Below are positions 40,383 through 49,657 of a stretch of DNA of 64,000 nt, in pieces (the first letter of the stretch is position 1; each line of letters starts with the position of its first letter). The stretch is taken from assembly GCF_025399895.1 (NCBI RefSeq), contig NZ_JAODUA010000007.1, forward strand, positions 186,001 through 250,000. Direction: 5' to 3'. The DNA comes from Streptomyces sp. ASQP_92. GTDB taxonomy: Bacteria > Actinomycetota > Actinomycetes > Streptomycetales > Streptomycetaceae. A model generated the notes under the pieces. That model worked only from the letters and a program-made list of their open reading frames with translations. It did not search any database and was not told the DNA's origin. A program made the position numbers and the translations under genes.

Positions 40383-41042
40383 CTATCCGGTGATCCCGTA
40401 CGGCTCGGGGGCACGCCACCGCTGAAACGGCCGGTCGAGCGAGTACCGCCCGTCCGCGCCGAGCAGCAGCGTCCTGGTCTCGGCGTTCCCCGGGTTGGAC
40501 AGCGACTCGAAGTCGGCGACGCTCCAGTGGAACCAGCGCATGCAGAACAGCCTCATGGTGAGCCCGTGCGTCACGAGGAGCACATTGGGCGGGTGGTCGG
40601 GCGCCTCGAAACTCCGGTACAGGCTCTCCAGGAACGCCCCCACCCGGTCGTAGACGTCGGCCCCGGACTCGCCCTGGGCGAAGCGGTAGAAGAAGTGCCC
40701 GTACGCGTCCCGGTAGGCCTTCTGGAGCTTGACGTCGTCCCGGTCCTGCCAGTTTCCCCAGTCCTGCTCGCGCAGCCGCGGCTCCTCGCGGATCCGTACC
40801 CGCGCGGGGTCGAGGCCGAAGGCACGGAAGGTCTGGTGCGTCCTGCGGTAGGGCGAGACGTAGACGCTGACCCGCTCGTCCTGGAACGTCTCGCGCAGCC
40901 GCTCCCCGGTCGCCTCGGCCTGGCGCAGCCCCGCTTCGGTGAGCCCCAGCGCATGGTCGGGCTCACGCTCGTACACGGTGTCGTCGGCATTGCCCTCCGA
41001 CTCGCCATGCCGGACGAGGACGATGCGCCGTGGTCTTGCCAT
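40383..41042 (-). CDS. Histidine phosphatase / phosphoglycerate mutase family protein
   Basis: A 219-aa phosphatase. The catalytic RHGES motif (His about 11) and second His (LLVTHGLTMRLF) are present, with the acidic residue in LREQDWGNWQ. Specificity cannot be told; many relatives act on small phosphomonoesters. ATG at 41042. Likely cotranscribed with the ADP-ribosylglycohydrolase gene. Confidence 0.9.
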   Translation of the reverse strand: MARPRRIVLVRHGESEGNADDTVYEREPDHALGLTEAGLRQAEATGERLRETFQDERVSVYVSPYRRTHQTFRAFGLDPARVRIREEPRLREQDWGNWQDRDDVKLQKAYRDAYGHFFYRFAQGESGADVYDRVGAFLESLYRSFEAPDHPPNVLLVTHGLTMRLFCMRWFHWSVADFESLSNPGNAETRTLLLGADGRYSLDRPFQRWRAPEPYGITG

Positions 41043-41138
41043 GCCCAAACCCTAGATCGCCCGCGCCGCGATCGAGCACCTGTCCGGCCCCCATCCGGCG
41101 TAGCCCCCGGAACGCCACGGCGAAACGGGCCCCGTGGA

Positions 41139-41744
41139 TCAGACCGTCCAGCCCTCGTCGAGCCGGACCACGTCGCCGCTCAGGGCCGCGACATCGGTCT
41201 CGGTCTGGGCGCGCAGGGAGAGCCGTTCCAGGCGGTCGGCCCGGTACTTGCCGTGCTCGGCGGACGACCGCCACATGGAGAGCACCAGGAACTCGTGGCC
41301 GGGCGCCTCGGCGAACACACCGCGCAGCATGCCGGGAGAGCCCGCCATCGCCGGGTTCCAGATCCGCTGCTGCATCAGGGCGAAGTGCTCGACCCGCTCC
41401 TCGTGCACCGTGCAGTGCGCCACGCGCACCACGTCCGCGTCGGTGAAGCGCGGCTCGAAACCGGTCTTCACGTCGAAGCGGTGGTCGAAGAGCTTGACCT
41501 CGATGTCCTTGTACGTGCCGGACTGGGCGCCGGCGAGACGGTCGTGCGCTCGCGCCATGAAGGAGTCGTAGAACGCGCGGCTCTCCCAGAAGCCGAAGAC
41601 ATGGGCCACGTCCGGCCGGCTCCTGCTCCAGCCGCCGCCCTGTCCCCGGAAACCGGGCTCGCCCAGTAACCCCGCCCATTTCCGCTGCCCCCGCTCGAAA
41701 CCGCGGCGGTCCACCACGGTGCAGCGAATCCACTTGACCAGCAC
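41139..41744 (-). CDS. YdbC/DUF4937 family protein
   Basis: A 201-aa protein of the YdbC family (DUF4937), with the typical start VKWIRCTV, then FERGQRKWAGL, repeated ferredoxin-like (dimeric alpha/beta barrel) units and a C-terminal monooxygenase-like strand (GHEFLVLSMWRSSAEHGKY). Function unknown; relatives are thought to be antibiotic-biosynthesis-monooxygenase-like. GTG start at 41744; no upstream start agrees with the family. Confidence 0.8.
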   Translation of the reverse strand: MLVKWIRCTVVDRRGFERGQRKWAGLLGEPGFRGQGGGWSRSRPDVAHVFGFWESRAFYDSFMARAHDRLAGAQSGTYKDIEVKLFDHRFDVKTGFEPRFTDADVVRVAHCTVHEERVEHFALMQQRIWNPAMAGSPGMLRGVFAEAPGHEFLVLSMWRSSAEHGKYRADRLERLSLRAQTETDVAALSGDVVRLDEGWTV

Positions 41745-41993
41745 CGCGCCATCGTACGGCGCGCCACCGCGCCCCGACCGGGCTCCGAGCGAGTACGCCC
41801 CCTCGAATATGCCGCGCCCCCCGAACCGTCGTTCACTACCGAACACCGGGCCGGGTCCCGGGGACGGCCCGGGCGGCGCCTCGCGACCGCCGCGCGACGC
41901 GCACATGGTCAACTCATCGGGACCCGTTGCCCGCTCGGACCGTGACAGCATGGGAGGCGGACGCGGGGAGACGGACCTGGGGAGGGTTTCGCG

Positions 41994-42524
41994 ATGAGCG
42001 GTATCGGCAAAGGGCTCGGCACGGTCGAGGTGGCGCTGCGGTGGGATCCGAGCCCCCTCGGCTCCCCCGCCCACGACCTGGACATCGTCGCCGGGGTCTA
42101 TCCGGCGGCGGACCCCTGCGGACCGCCCGCCCACTGGGTGTACTTCGACCGCCGCTCCCCGGACGGCACCATCTCCCTCGACCGCGACAGCCGCACCGGC
42201 CAGGGCCTCGGCTACGACGAGGTCATGACGCTGGAGCTCGGCCGCATGTCCACGGAGTACGGACGGGTGGTGGTGGGCGTGGTCATCCAGCAGCAGGGCC
42301 CGGGGCTCGTCTTCGGCGAGGTGGCCGCCCCCGGCGTACGGGTCCGCGCGGGGTACACCGAGCTGTCGAACCACGACTTCACCGCCGTGGCCGACGCCCG
42401 GGCGGCGACGGTCGCCGAGTTCGTCCGCGACCCGTCCGGCGCCTGGGAGTTCCTCGACGCCGTCCGCGGCTTCGACCTCGCCCCGGACGCGTTCATCGCC
42501 GCCATGGGCGCGGCCCGCACCTGA
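41994..42524 (+). CDS. TerD-like stress protein
   Basis: A 176-aa protein with the TerD fold: GTVEVALRWDPSP, the calcium-site DLD (HDLDIVAGVY), a YFDRRSPDG strand, GQGLGYDEVMTLELG and a final helix with WEFLDAVRGF. It is more diverged than the classical TerD and is an isolated copy without terB/terZ neighbours. ATG start with no strong ribosome site (GGGAGGGTTTCGCG is 7 nt upstream). A role in the envelope or stress response is inferred from the family. Confidence 0.78.
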   Translation: MSGIGKGLGTVEVALRWDPSPLGSPAHDLDIVAGVYPAADPCGPPAHWVYFDRRSPDGTISLDRDSRTGQGLGYDEVMTLELGRMSTEYGRVVVGVVIQQQGPGLVFGEVAAPGVRVRAGYTELSNHDFTAVADARAATVAEFVRDPSGAWEFLDAVRGFDLAPDAFIAAMGAART

Positions 42525-42557
42525 TCGCGCGGTACGTCGGACCGGCCGCACACACGA

Positions 42558-42589
42558 CTGAGGGGACCGGCGTGTGCCGGTCCCCTCAG
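42558..42589. terminator. Bidirectional terminator
   Basis: Perfect 14-bp inverted repeat CTGAGGGGACCGGC with loop GTGT (arms 42558-42571, 42576-42589), between the convergent TerD-like and nrdJ genes. Confidence 0.9.
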
Positions 42590-42624
42590 TGCGTTGTCGC
42601 TCAGCTAAACATGCGCGTCAGATG

Positions 42625-45528
42625 TCAGCTGCAACCGCTGGTCGAGCCGCAGCCCTCGCAGATGTAGCAGGAGCCGGCCCGCTGCATCTTGGTGCCGCAG
42701 GAGAAGCAGAGCGGCGCGTCGGCGCTGACGCCGAGCTGCATCTCGACGAGTTCGGCCGAGTTGTGCGCGACCTTGGGGGCCGGGGTCTCGACGGCCTTCG
42801 GGGCGGCGACGGCCTTCAGGGGCTCGGTCTGGCGCGGGGCCGACTGGGCCAGGCTCTCGACGTCCAGCTCGTCGTCCTGAAGGGTCGGCTCGTACGAGCC
42901 GGTGTCCAGGTGGCGCTGGCGCTCCTCGGCGGAGTGGATGCCGAGCGCGGAGCGCGTCTCGAAGGGCAGGAAGTCCAGCGCCAGGCGGCGGAAGATGTAG
43001 TCGACGATCGACTGCGCCATCCGCACGTCCGGGTCGTCCGTCATGCCGGCCGGCTCGAAGCGCATGTTGGTGAACTTCGAGACGTAGGTCTCCAGCGGCA
43101 CGCCGTACTGGAGGCCGACGGAGACGGCGATGGAGAAGGCGTCCATCATGCCCGCGAGGGTCGAGCCCTGCTTGGACATCTTCAGGAAGACCTCGCCCAG
43201 GCCGTCGTCCGGGTAGGAGTTGGCCGTCATGTAGCCCTCGGCGCCACCGACCGTGAAGGAGGTGGTGATCCCCGGGCGGCCCTTGGGCAGGCGCTTGCGG
43301 ACCGGGCGGTACTCGACGACCTTCTCGACCGCGGTACGGATGGTCTCCTCGGCCTTGGCGGTGACCGCCTCCTTCTCCCCGTCCTTGACGGACTTGGTCT
43401 TCGCGGAGAGGGGCTGGCCGACCTTGCAGTTGTCGCGGTAGATGGCGAGCGCCTTGACGCCCATCTTCCAGGCCTCGAAGTAGACCTCCTCGACGTCCTC
43501 GACGGTCGCCGTCTCCGGCAGGTTGACCGTCTTGGAGAGCGCGCCCGAGATCCACGGCTGGATGGCCGCCATCATGCGGACGTGGCCCATCGCGGAGATG
43601 GAGCGCTCACCCATGGCGCAGTCGAAGACCTCGTAGTGCTCGGTCTTCAGGCCCGGGGCGTCGATGACGTTCCCGTTCTCGGCGATGTGGGCGACGATCG
43701 CCTCGATCGCCTCCTCCTGGTAGCCGAGCCGGCGCAGCGCCTGCGGCACCGTGCCGTTGACGATCTGCATCGAGCCGCCGCCGACCAGCTTCTTGAACTT
43801 GACCAGGGCGAGGTCGGGCTCCAGGCCGGTGGTGTCGCACGACATGGCGAGACCGATAGTGCCGGTGGGCGCGATGACCGAGGCCTGCGCGTTGCGGAAA
43901 CCGTTCTTCGCGCCGAGCCGGATCACGTCCTGCCAGGCCTCCGTGGCGGCGGCCCAGATCGGGTTGTCCAGGTCGTCCACGTGCACGGCCACGGCGTTGG
44001 CGTCGGCGTGCTGCTTCATGACGCGCTGGTGCGGCTCGGCGTTGCGGGCGTAGCCGTCGTACGGGCCGACGACCGCGGCGAGTTCGGCGGAGCGCTTGTA
44101 GGAGGTGCCGGTCATCAGGGAGGTGATGGCACCGGCGAGCGCGCGGCCGCCGTCGGAGTCGTACGCGTGACCCGTGGCCATCAGCAGGGCGCCGAGGTTG
44201 GCGTAGCCGATGCCGAGCTGGCGGTAGGCGCGGGTGTTCTCGCCGATCTTCTGGGTCGGGAAGTCCGCGAAGCAGATGGAGATGTCCATCGCGGTGATGA
44301 CCAGCTCGACGACCTTGGCGAAGCGCTCGACCTCGAAGGACTGGTGGCCCTTGCCGTCGTCCTTGAGGAACTTCATCAGGTTCAGGGACGCGAGGTTGCA
44401 GGACGTGTTGTCCAGGTGCATGTACTCGCTGCACGGGTTCGAGCCGTTGATGCGGCCCGACTCCGGGCAGGTGTGCCAGTGGTTGATGGTGTCGTCGTAC
44501 TGGATGCCCGGGTCGGCGCAGGCCCAGGCGGCCTCGGCCATCTTGCGGAAGAGGGACTTGGCGTCGACCTCCTCGATGACGTCGCCCGTCATACGGGACG
44601 TGAGGCCGAACTTGCCGCCCTGCTCGACCGCCGTCATGAACGCGTCGTTCACGCGGACCGAGTTGTTGGCGTTCTGGTACTGGACGGACGTGATGTCGTC
44701 GCCGCCCAGGTCCATGTCGAAGCCCGCGTCGCGCAGCGCGCGGATCTTCTCCTCCTCCTTCACCTTGGTCTCGATGAAGTTCTCGATGTCGGGGTGGTCG
44801 ACGTCGAGGATGACCATCTTGGCCGCGCGGCGGGTCGCGCCACCGGACTTGATGGTGCCGGCCGAGGCGTCGGCGCCGCGCATGAAGGAGACGGGGCCCG
44901 AGGCGTTGCCGCCGGAGGAGAGGAGCTCCTTGGAGGAGCGGATGCGGGAGAGGTTCAGGCCGGCGCCGGAGCCGCCCTTGAAGATCATGCCCTCTTCCTT
45001 GTACCAGTCGAGGATCGACTCCATGGAGTCGTCGACGGACAGGATGAAGCAGGCCGAGACCTGCTGCGGCTGGGGCGTGCCGACGTTGAACCACACCGGT
45101 GAGTTGAAGCTGAAGATCTGGTGCAGGAGGGCGTACGCCAGCTCGTGCTCGAAGATCTCGGCGTCGGCGGGCGAGGCGAAGTACCCGTACTCCTCGCCGG
45201 CCTTCGTGTAGGTCTTCACGATCCGGTCGATGAGCTGCTTGAGACCGGTCTCGCGCTGCGGGGTGCCGACGGCCCCGCGGAAGTACTTGCTGGTGACGAT
45301 GTTGACCGCGTTCACCGACCAGAAGTCGGGGAACTCGACGCCACGCTGCTCGAAGTTGACCGAGCCGTCGCGCCAGTTGGTCATGACGACGTCACGGCGC
45401 TCCCACGCCACCTCGTCGTACGGATGCACGCCGGGGGTGGTGTGGATGCGCTCGATGCGCAGACCCTTGGTGGCCTTGGATCCCTTGGCTCGGGAGCCTC
45501 GTGCCGGGCCGCTCGCCGTCTCTGTCAT
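42625..45528 (-). CDS. nrdJ: Adenosylcobalamin-dependent ribonucleotide reductase (class II)
   Basis: Converts ribonucleotides to deoxyribonucleotides with coenzyme B12, 967 aa. Active-site motifs: FNSPVWFNVG, the thiyl-radical region NPCSEYMHLDNTSCNLAS, the ACADPG segment, TGTIGLAMSCDTTGLEP (phosphate loop area), and a C-terminal Cys-rich tail (CFSCGTKMQRAGSCYICEGC) that both binds metal and shuttles thiols. The ATG at 45528 is preceded by GGGAGGC. It follows nrdR on the same strand (154 bp gap), the known Streptomyces nrdRJ operon, and is controlled by NrdR. Confidence 0.97.
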   Translation of the reverse strand: MTETASGPARGSRAKGSKATKGLRIERIHTTPGVHPYDEVAWERRDVVMTNWRDGSVNFEQRGVEFPDFWSVNAVNIVTSKYFRGAVGTPQRETGLKQLIDRIVKTYTKAGEEYGYFASPADAEIFEHELAYALLHQIFSFNSPVWFNVGTPQPQQVSACFILSVDDSMESILDWYKEEGMIFKGGSGAGLNLSRIRSSKELLSSGGNASGPVSFMRGADASAGTIKSGGATRRAAKMVILDVDHPDIENFIETKVKEEEKIRALRDAGFDMDLGGDDITSVQYQNANNSVRVNDAFMTAVEQGGKFGLTSRMTGDVIEEVDAKSLFRKMAEAAWACADPGIQYDDTINHWHTCPESGRINGSNPCSEYMHLDNTSCNLASLNLMKFLKDDGKGHQSFEVERFAKVVELVITAMDISICFADFPTQKIGENTRAYRQLGIGYANLGALLMATGHAYDSDGGRALAGAITSLMTGTSYKRSAELAAVVGPYDGYARNAEPHQRVMKQHADANAVAVHVDDLDNPIWAAATEAWQDVIRLGAKNGFRNAQASVIAPTGTIGLAMSCDTTGLEPDLALVKFKKLVGGGSMQIVNGTVPQALRRLGYQEEAIEAIVAHIAENGNVIDAPGLKTEHYEVFDCAMGERSISAMGHVRMMAAIQPWISGALSKTVNLPETATVEDVEEVYFEAWKMGVKALAIYRDNCKVGQPLSAKTKSVKDGEKEAVTAKAEETIRTAVEKVVEYRPVRKRLPKGRPGITTSFTVGGAEGYMTANSYPDDGLGEVFLKMSKQGSTLAGMMDAFSIAVSVGLQYGVPLETYVSKFTNMRFEPAGMTDDPDVRMAQSIVDYIFRRLALDFLPFETRSALGIHSAEERQRHLDTGSYEPTLQDDELDVESLAQSAPRQTEPLKAVAAPKAVETPAPKVAHNSAELVEMQLGVSADAPLCFSCGTKMQRAGSCYICEGCGSTSGCS

Positions 45529-45682
45529 TGCCGCCTCCCATACGCGGGCAAAAACGCCCAAAAGTGCCTGAATGTTCCCAAGGCACGGTGTTTGTCTGTT
45601 GCCATGGGCGCAGCCGAAGCGCACCCCTGACAGGTCTGGATTGCCGCCGATCGGCGACCGCGGGCCCTCTCGGGCCCTTCGG

Positions 45683-46204
45683 TCAGTCGGCGGCGGTGGC
45701 GGGCACGGGGACCTCGGGGGTCGCGCCGGCCACGCACTCGTCTGATGGATTCCCGAGAGGCTGCCGCTCGCGGAGTTCCACGATGGCCGCCTCGAAGTCT
45801 TCGAGCGTGTCGAACGCCCGGTACACGGACGCGAAGCGCAGGTACGCGACGAGGTCGAGCTCCTGCAACGGGCCCAGTATGGCCAGGCCCACGTCATGGG
45901 TGGTCAGCTCGGCACTGCCGGTGGCCCGCACCGCTTCCTCGACGCGCTGGCCGAGCTGGGCGAGGGCGTCCTCGGTGACCGGCCGGCCCTGGCACGCCTT
46001 GCGGACGCCGGAGATGACCTTGGTGCGGCTGAAGGGCTCGGTCACGCCGGAGCGCTTGATGACCATCAGCGAGGCCGTCTCCACCGTCGTGAAGCGACGG
46101 GAGCAGTCGGGGCACTGGCGGCGCCGCCGGATCGACGTGCCGTCGTCGGTCGTACGACTGTCGACGACACGGCTGTCGGGGTGCCTGCAGAAGGGGCAGT
46201 GCAT
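45683..46204 (-). CDS. nrdR: Transcriptional repressor NrdR
   Basis: ATP/dATP-responsive repressor of ribonucleotide reductase genes, 173 aa. N-terminal zinc ribbon with CPFC (3-6) and CPDC pairs and RRRRQC, then an ATP-cone domain (VIKRSGVTEPFSRTKVISGV...). ATG at 46204 with AGGAGGG 8 nt upstream. Two NrdR boxes with 31-bp periodicity lie upstream, so the nrdRJ operon is autoregulated. Confidence 0.97.
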   Translation of the reverse strand: MHCPFCRHPDSRVVDSRTTDDGTSIRRRRQCPDCSRRFTTVETASLMVIKRSGVTEPFSRTKVISGVRKACQGRPVTEDALAQLGQRVEEAVRATGSAELTTHDVGLAILGPLQELDLVAYLRFASVYRAFDTLEDFEAAIVELRERQPLGNPSDECVAGATPEVPVPATAAD

Positions 46205-46316
46205 GGATTCCCAACCCTCCTTCACAAGCACGACTGAATAGCCTCACCAGGCCTGGAATCCGCCCGCGAAGCGACCACAAGCATAGGCGATGGCCGGGGT
46301 CTTGATGGACCATGGA

Positions 46317-46332
46317 CCACAACTTCTGGGTG
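46317..46332 (-). promoter_or_regulatory. NrdR box, proximal
   Basis: CACCCAGAAGTTGTGG on the minus strand fits the degenerate palindrome aCaC-AtAT-GtGt of NrdR boxes. It lies 113 bp upstream of nrdR and exactly 31 bp (three helical turns) from the distal box. Confidence 0.7.
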
Positions 46333-46347
46333 GCTGTACCAATCCAA

Positions 46348-46363
46348 CCACTAGATCTAGGGT
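46348..46363 (-). promoter_or_regulatory. NrdR box, distal
   Basis: ACCCTAGATCTAGTGG on the minus strand has the strong palindrome CTAGATCTAG inside the NrdR box pattern. Paired with the second box at a start-to-start distance of 31 bp, the spacing known for cooperative NrdR binding. Confidence 0.75.
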
Positions 46364-46683
46364 TTTGCCGCTTATCCGGCCCCTACCGCGTGTCGGCGGC
46401 TCCCCGCTCGGGCCCGGCGATTTCCGGCCGCCCAAGACCTTACGGGAAGCGCGTCGCGGTGGTGGATCGCGGGGTGCCGGGTGACAGACTGGCGCCGGTA
46501 CGCCGCCGTCGCACGCGACACGCGGTGGCCACCTCGAAGGGACCCCGGGAGGAGTCCGCCGGGCGCCCGCCTCAGCGGTGAAGGGTACCGTAATGGCCCG
46601 AATTGCCGTTCGACGGGCCCCCAATCGGGACTCGCACATACACCCGCCGATAAGGCCGCGTAGCGCGTTCCTCGATTTTTCAC

Positions 46684-46699
46684 TCGAACGTGTGTTTGG
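46684..46699 (+). promoter_or_regulatory. lexA: LexA operator (SOS box) of lexA
   Basis: TCGAACGTGTGTTTGG matches the actinobacterial SOS box TCGAAC-N4-GTTCGA at 10 of 12 defined positions, 63 bp upstream of the lexA start. Indicates autoregulation. Confidence 0.8.
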
Positions 46700-46761
46700 C
46701 GCAACCTTTCGAAAGCCACTACCGTTGTCCAGCTAGGGAGACCAATTCGAGAGGGGCCGAC

Positions 46762-47553
46762 GTGACCACCACCGCAGACAGTGCCACCATCACTGCCCAG
46801 GATCGCTCCCAGACCCGACGTGAGCCGGTGCATGCCATGAACGACGCAGTCGCGAACCAGGGGGCGGACGCCACGCGGCCCGCCCGCTCGCTGCCAGGCC
46901 GGCCCCCAGGGATCAGGGCGGACAGTTCCGGCCTCACCGACCGTCAGCGGAGGGTCATCGAAGTCATCCGGGACTCCGTGCAGCGGCGCGGCTACCCGCC
47001 GTCCATGCGGGAGATCGGTCAGGCCGTCGGCCTCTCCAGCACCTCGTCCGTCGCCCACCAGCTCATGGCCCTGGAGCGCAAGGGCTTCCTGCGCCGCGAC
47101 CCGCACCGGCCGCGCGCCTACGAGGTCCGCGGCTCCGACCAGCCGAGCAGCCAGGCCACCGACACCGCGGGCAAGCCCGCCGCCTCCTATGTGCCGCTGG
47201 TCGGCCGGATCGCCGCCGGTGGCCCGATCCTGGCGGAGGAGTCGGTCGAGGACGTCTTCCCGCTCCCCCGCCAGCTGGTGGGCGACGGCGAGCTGTTCGT
47301 TCTCAAGGTCGTCGGCGATTCGATGATCGAAGCCGCCATCTGTGACGGGGACTGGGTCACCGTCCGCCGCCAGCCGGTGGCCGAGAACGGCGACATCGTC
47401 GCCGCGATGCTGGACGGCGAGGCCACCGTCAAGCGCTTCAAGCGCGAGGACAACCACATCTGGCTGCTCCCGCACAACGCCGCCTACCAGCCGATTCCCG
47501 GCGACGAAGCGACCATCCTGGGCAAGGTCGTGGCGGTACTCCGGCGAGTCTGA
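46762..47553 (+). CDS. lexA: SOS repressor LexA
   Basis: LexA repressor-protease, 263 aa. An unconserved 55-residue N-terminal extension typical of Streptomyces is followed by the winged helix (RQRRVIEVIRDSVQ, SMREIGQAVGLSSTSSVAHQL) and the S24 peptidase domain. The self-cleavage site Ala152-Gly153 (RIAAGGP), Ser187 (GDSM) and Lys224 (TVKRF) form the catalytic machinery. GTG at 46762 with GAGGGGCC upstream. Controlled by its own SOS box and ended by a strong terminator. Confidence 0.97.
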   Translation: MTTTADSATITAQDRSQTRREPVHAMNDAVANQGADATRPARSLPGRPPGIRADSSGLTDRQRRVIEVIRDSVQRRGYPPSMREIGQAVGLSSTSSVAHQLMALERKGFLRRDPHRPRAYEVRGSDQPSSQATDTAGKPAASYVPLVGRIAAGGPILAEESVEDVFPLPRQLVGDGELFVLKVVGDSMIEAAICDGDWVTVRRQPVAENGDIVAAMLDGEATVKRFKREDNHIWLLPHNAAYQPIPGDEATILGKVVAVLRRV

Positions 47554-47573
47554 CCCCTCCGCCGGCCCTGACC

Positions 47574-47608
47574 GGGCCCCGGGACCCTCTGCGCCGGTCC
47601 CGGGGCCC
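47574..47608. terminator. Terminator between lexA and dinG-like gene
   Basis: Perfect 13-bp inverted repeat GGGCCCCGGGACC (47574-47586 and 47596-47608), loop of 9 nt, 20 bp after the lexA stop; serves convergent genes. Confidence 0.85.
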
Positions 47609-47648
47609 TGCTGTGTCCCCACCCAGCCCCACAAGCGGCCCGAGCGCG

Positions 47649-49619
47649 CTACTTGCCCTCGGCCGTGGCCGCAGCGTCGATGGCCGCCAGCGAGCGGCGC
47701 GCCTGGTTGCGGTCCGTGGTGTACCAGAAGTTGGGCAGCGAGGCCCGCAGATAGCTGCCGTAGCGGGCGTTGGCCAGCCGGGGGTCGAGCACCGCGACGA
47801 CGCCCCGGTCGCCCGTCGCCCGCACGAGCCGGCCCGCGCCCTGGGCCATCAGCAGTGCCGCATGGGTCGCGGCCACGGCCATGAAGCCGTTGCCACCGCC
47901 CTCCTCGACCGCCTTCTGGCGGGCGCTCATCAGCGGGTCGTCGGGGCGCGGGAACGGGATGCGGTCCATGACCACCAGCTGACAGCTCGGACCCGGCACG
48001 TCCACGCCCTGCCACAGCGACAGCGTGCCGAACAGACAGGTCTTCGGGTCGGCGGCGAAGTTCCTGATCAGCTCGCCCAGCGTCTCCTCGCCCTGGAGCA
48101 GGATCGGGTTGTCGAGGCGCCCGCGCAGTTCCTCGGCGGCGGCCTGGGCGGCTCGCATCGAGGAGAAGAGACCGAGGGTGCGGCCCCCGGCCGCCTCCAC
48201 CAGCTCGGCCAGCTCGTCCATCATGTCGCCCCGCGAACCCTCGCGGCCGGGCGTGGCCAGGTGCTTCGCGACGTACAGGATGCCCTGCTTGGGGTAGTCG
48301 AAGGGCGAGCCCACGTCCAGGCCCTTCCACTGCGGGACGTCCTCGCCGGCGGTGCCCTCCGGGGAGAGGCCGAGGGAGGCGCCCACCCCGTTGAAGTCCC
48401 CGCCCAGCTTGAGCGTGGCCGAGGTCAGGACGACCGAGCGGTCCGTGAAGAGCTTCTCTCTGAGCAGGCCCGACACCGACAGCGGGGCGACCCGCAGCGA
48501 CGCGCCGAAGCGGTCGTGGCGCTCGTACCAGACGACGTCCCATTCGGAGCCGTTGGTGATGCGCTCCGCCACGCCGTGCACCGTCTCGACCATGGCGAGC
48601 GCCTGCTTGCGCACGGCGTCCTCGTCCTGGACGGACTTGTCGCGGGTGGAGCCGAGCGCCGAGATGACCTCGCGGGCGGCGTCGCGCAGCGCCATGAGTG
48701 CGTAACCGAGGTCCTCCGGGACCTCCTCGAGACGTCCCGGCAGCGCCAGCTCCATGATCCGCTCGAAGCCTTCGGCGGCGGTCTGGAGGCCGTCGGCCAC
48801 CTTCTCGTTGACCAGCTTGGCGCTGCGCCGCACCGCCCGGTTGACCTGGCCGGGAGTGAGCTCGCCGGTGGCGACGCCGGTGACCCGGGAGACCAGCTCG
48901 TGCGCCTCGTCGACGATCAGCACCTCGTGCTGCGGCAGGACCGGGGCGCCCTCGATCGCGTCGATGGCGAGCAGGGCGTGGTTGGTGACGACGACATCGG
49001 CGAGCTTGGCGCGCTCGCGAGCCGTCTCCGCGAAGCACTCCGCCCCGTACGCGCACTTCGAGGCGCCCAGGCACTCGCGGGAGGACACCGAGACCTGGCT
49101 CCACGCCTTGTCCGAGACGCCCGGGGTCAGGTCGTCCCGGTCACCCGTCTCCGTCTCGTCGGCCCAGTCCCGCATCCTGAGGAGGTCCTGGCCCAGCTTG
49201 CTGGTGGGCGCGGCCGACTCGAACTGGTCGAAGAGGCCCTCGTCCTCGTCCTGGGGAGCGCCCTCGTGGAGGCGGTGCAGACACAGGTAGTTGGAGCGGC
49301 CCTTGAGCATGGCGAACTGCGGGCGGCGCCGCAGCAGCGGGTGCAGCGCCTCCACGGTGCGCGGCAGGTCGCGCTCCACGAGCTGGCGCTGGAGCGCCAG
49401 CGTCGCGGTGGCGATCACGACGCGCTCCCCGTGCGCCAGGGCCGGCACCAGATAGCCCAGGGACTTTCCGGTGCCCGTTCCGGCCTGGACCAGCAGGTGG
49501 GAGCTGTCGTCGACGGCGTCGGCGACAGCGGTGGCCATGGTGACCTGGCCAGGCCGCTCCACGCCGCCGACGGCGGTCACGGCGGCGTGCAGGAGCTCGG
49601 GGAGTGAAGGCTTTGTCAT
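47649..49619 (-). CDS. DinG/XPD-type ATP-dependent helicase
   Basis: Superfamily II 5'-3' DNA helicase, 656 aa. Walker A QAGTGTGKSLGY (about 45-56), Fe-S cluster cysteines (NYLCLHRL, then ECLGASKCAYGAECF), DEAH in IVDEAHELVS, and C-terminal motifs LFSSMRAAQAAAE and AQGAGRLVRATGDRG. Four cysteines spaced as in XPD/DinG support an iron-sulfur cluster. Involved in repair of replication-blocking structures in relatives. Convergent with lexA; no SOS box was noticed upstream. Confidence 0.92.
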   Translation of the reverse strand: MTKPSLPELLHAAVTAVGGVERPGQVTMATAVADAVDDSSHLLVQAGTGTGKSLGYLVPALAHGERVVIATATLALQRQLVERDLPRTVEALHPLLRRRPQFAMLKGRSNYLCLHRLHEGAPQDEDEGLFDQFESAAPTSKLGQDLLRMRDWADETETGDRDDLTPGVSDKAWSQVSVSSRECLGASKCAYGAECFAETARERAKLADVVVTNHALLAIDAIEGAPVLPQHEVLIVDEAHELVSRVTGVATGELTPGQVNRAVRRSAKLVNEKVADGLQTAAEGFERIMELALPGRLEEVPEDLGYALMALRDAAREVISALGSTRDKSVQDEDAVRKQALAMVETVHGVAERITNGSEWDVVWYERHDRFGASLRVAPLSVSGLLREKLFTDRSVVLTSATLKLGGDFNGVGASLGLSPEGTAGEDVPQWKGLDVGSPFDYPKQGILYVAKHLATPGREGSRGDMMDELAELVEAAGGRTLGLFSSMRAAQAAAEELRGRLDNPILLQGEETLGELIRNFAADPKTCLFGTLSLWQGVDVPGPSCQLVVMDRIPFPRPDDPLMSARQKAVEEGGGNGFMAVAATHAALLMAQGAGRLVRATGDRGVVAVLDPRLANARYGSYLRASLPNFWYTTDRNQARRSLAAIDAAATAEGK

Positions 49620-49657
49620 AGCCAGACCACCCTACGGCGCGCCACTGACAATCCGAT

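Larger units (their letters stand above)
46205..46761. other. Divergent intergenic region nrdR / lexA
   Basis: A 557-bp gap. Proximal to nrdR are two NrdR boxes (46317-46363); proximal to lexA is an SOS box (46684-46699). The middle part, about 46370-46680, has no feature I can support; frames there lack consistent bias. Confidence 0.6.

Noticed and set aside
42574..45102. 842-codon plus-strand frame opposite nrdJ
   Set aside because: Antisense to the conserved ribonucleotide reductase; repetitive Val/Gly/Asp/Leu composition.
45529..45682. Possible B12 riboswitch before nrdJ
   Set aside because: The 154-bp gap is too short and lacks a recognisable B12 box; control by NrdR upstream explains expression, and the known Streptomyces riboswitch belongs to the class Ia operon.
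46372..49104. Long minus-strand frame spanning lexA and the DinG-like gene
   Set aside because: Crosses a convergent gene pair and a strong terminator in a frame unrelated to either protein.
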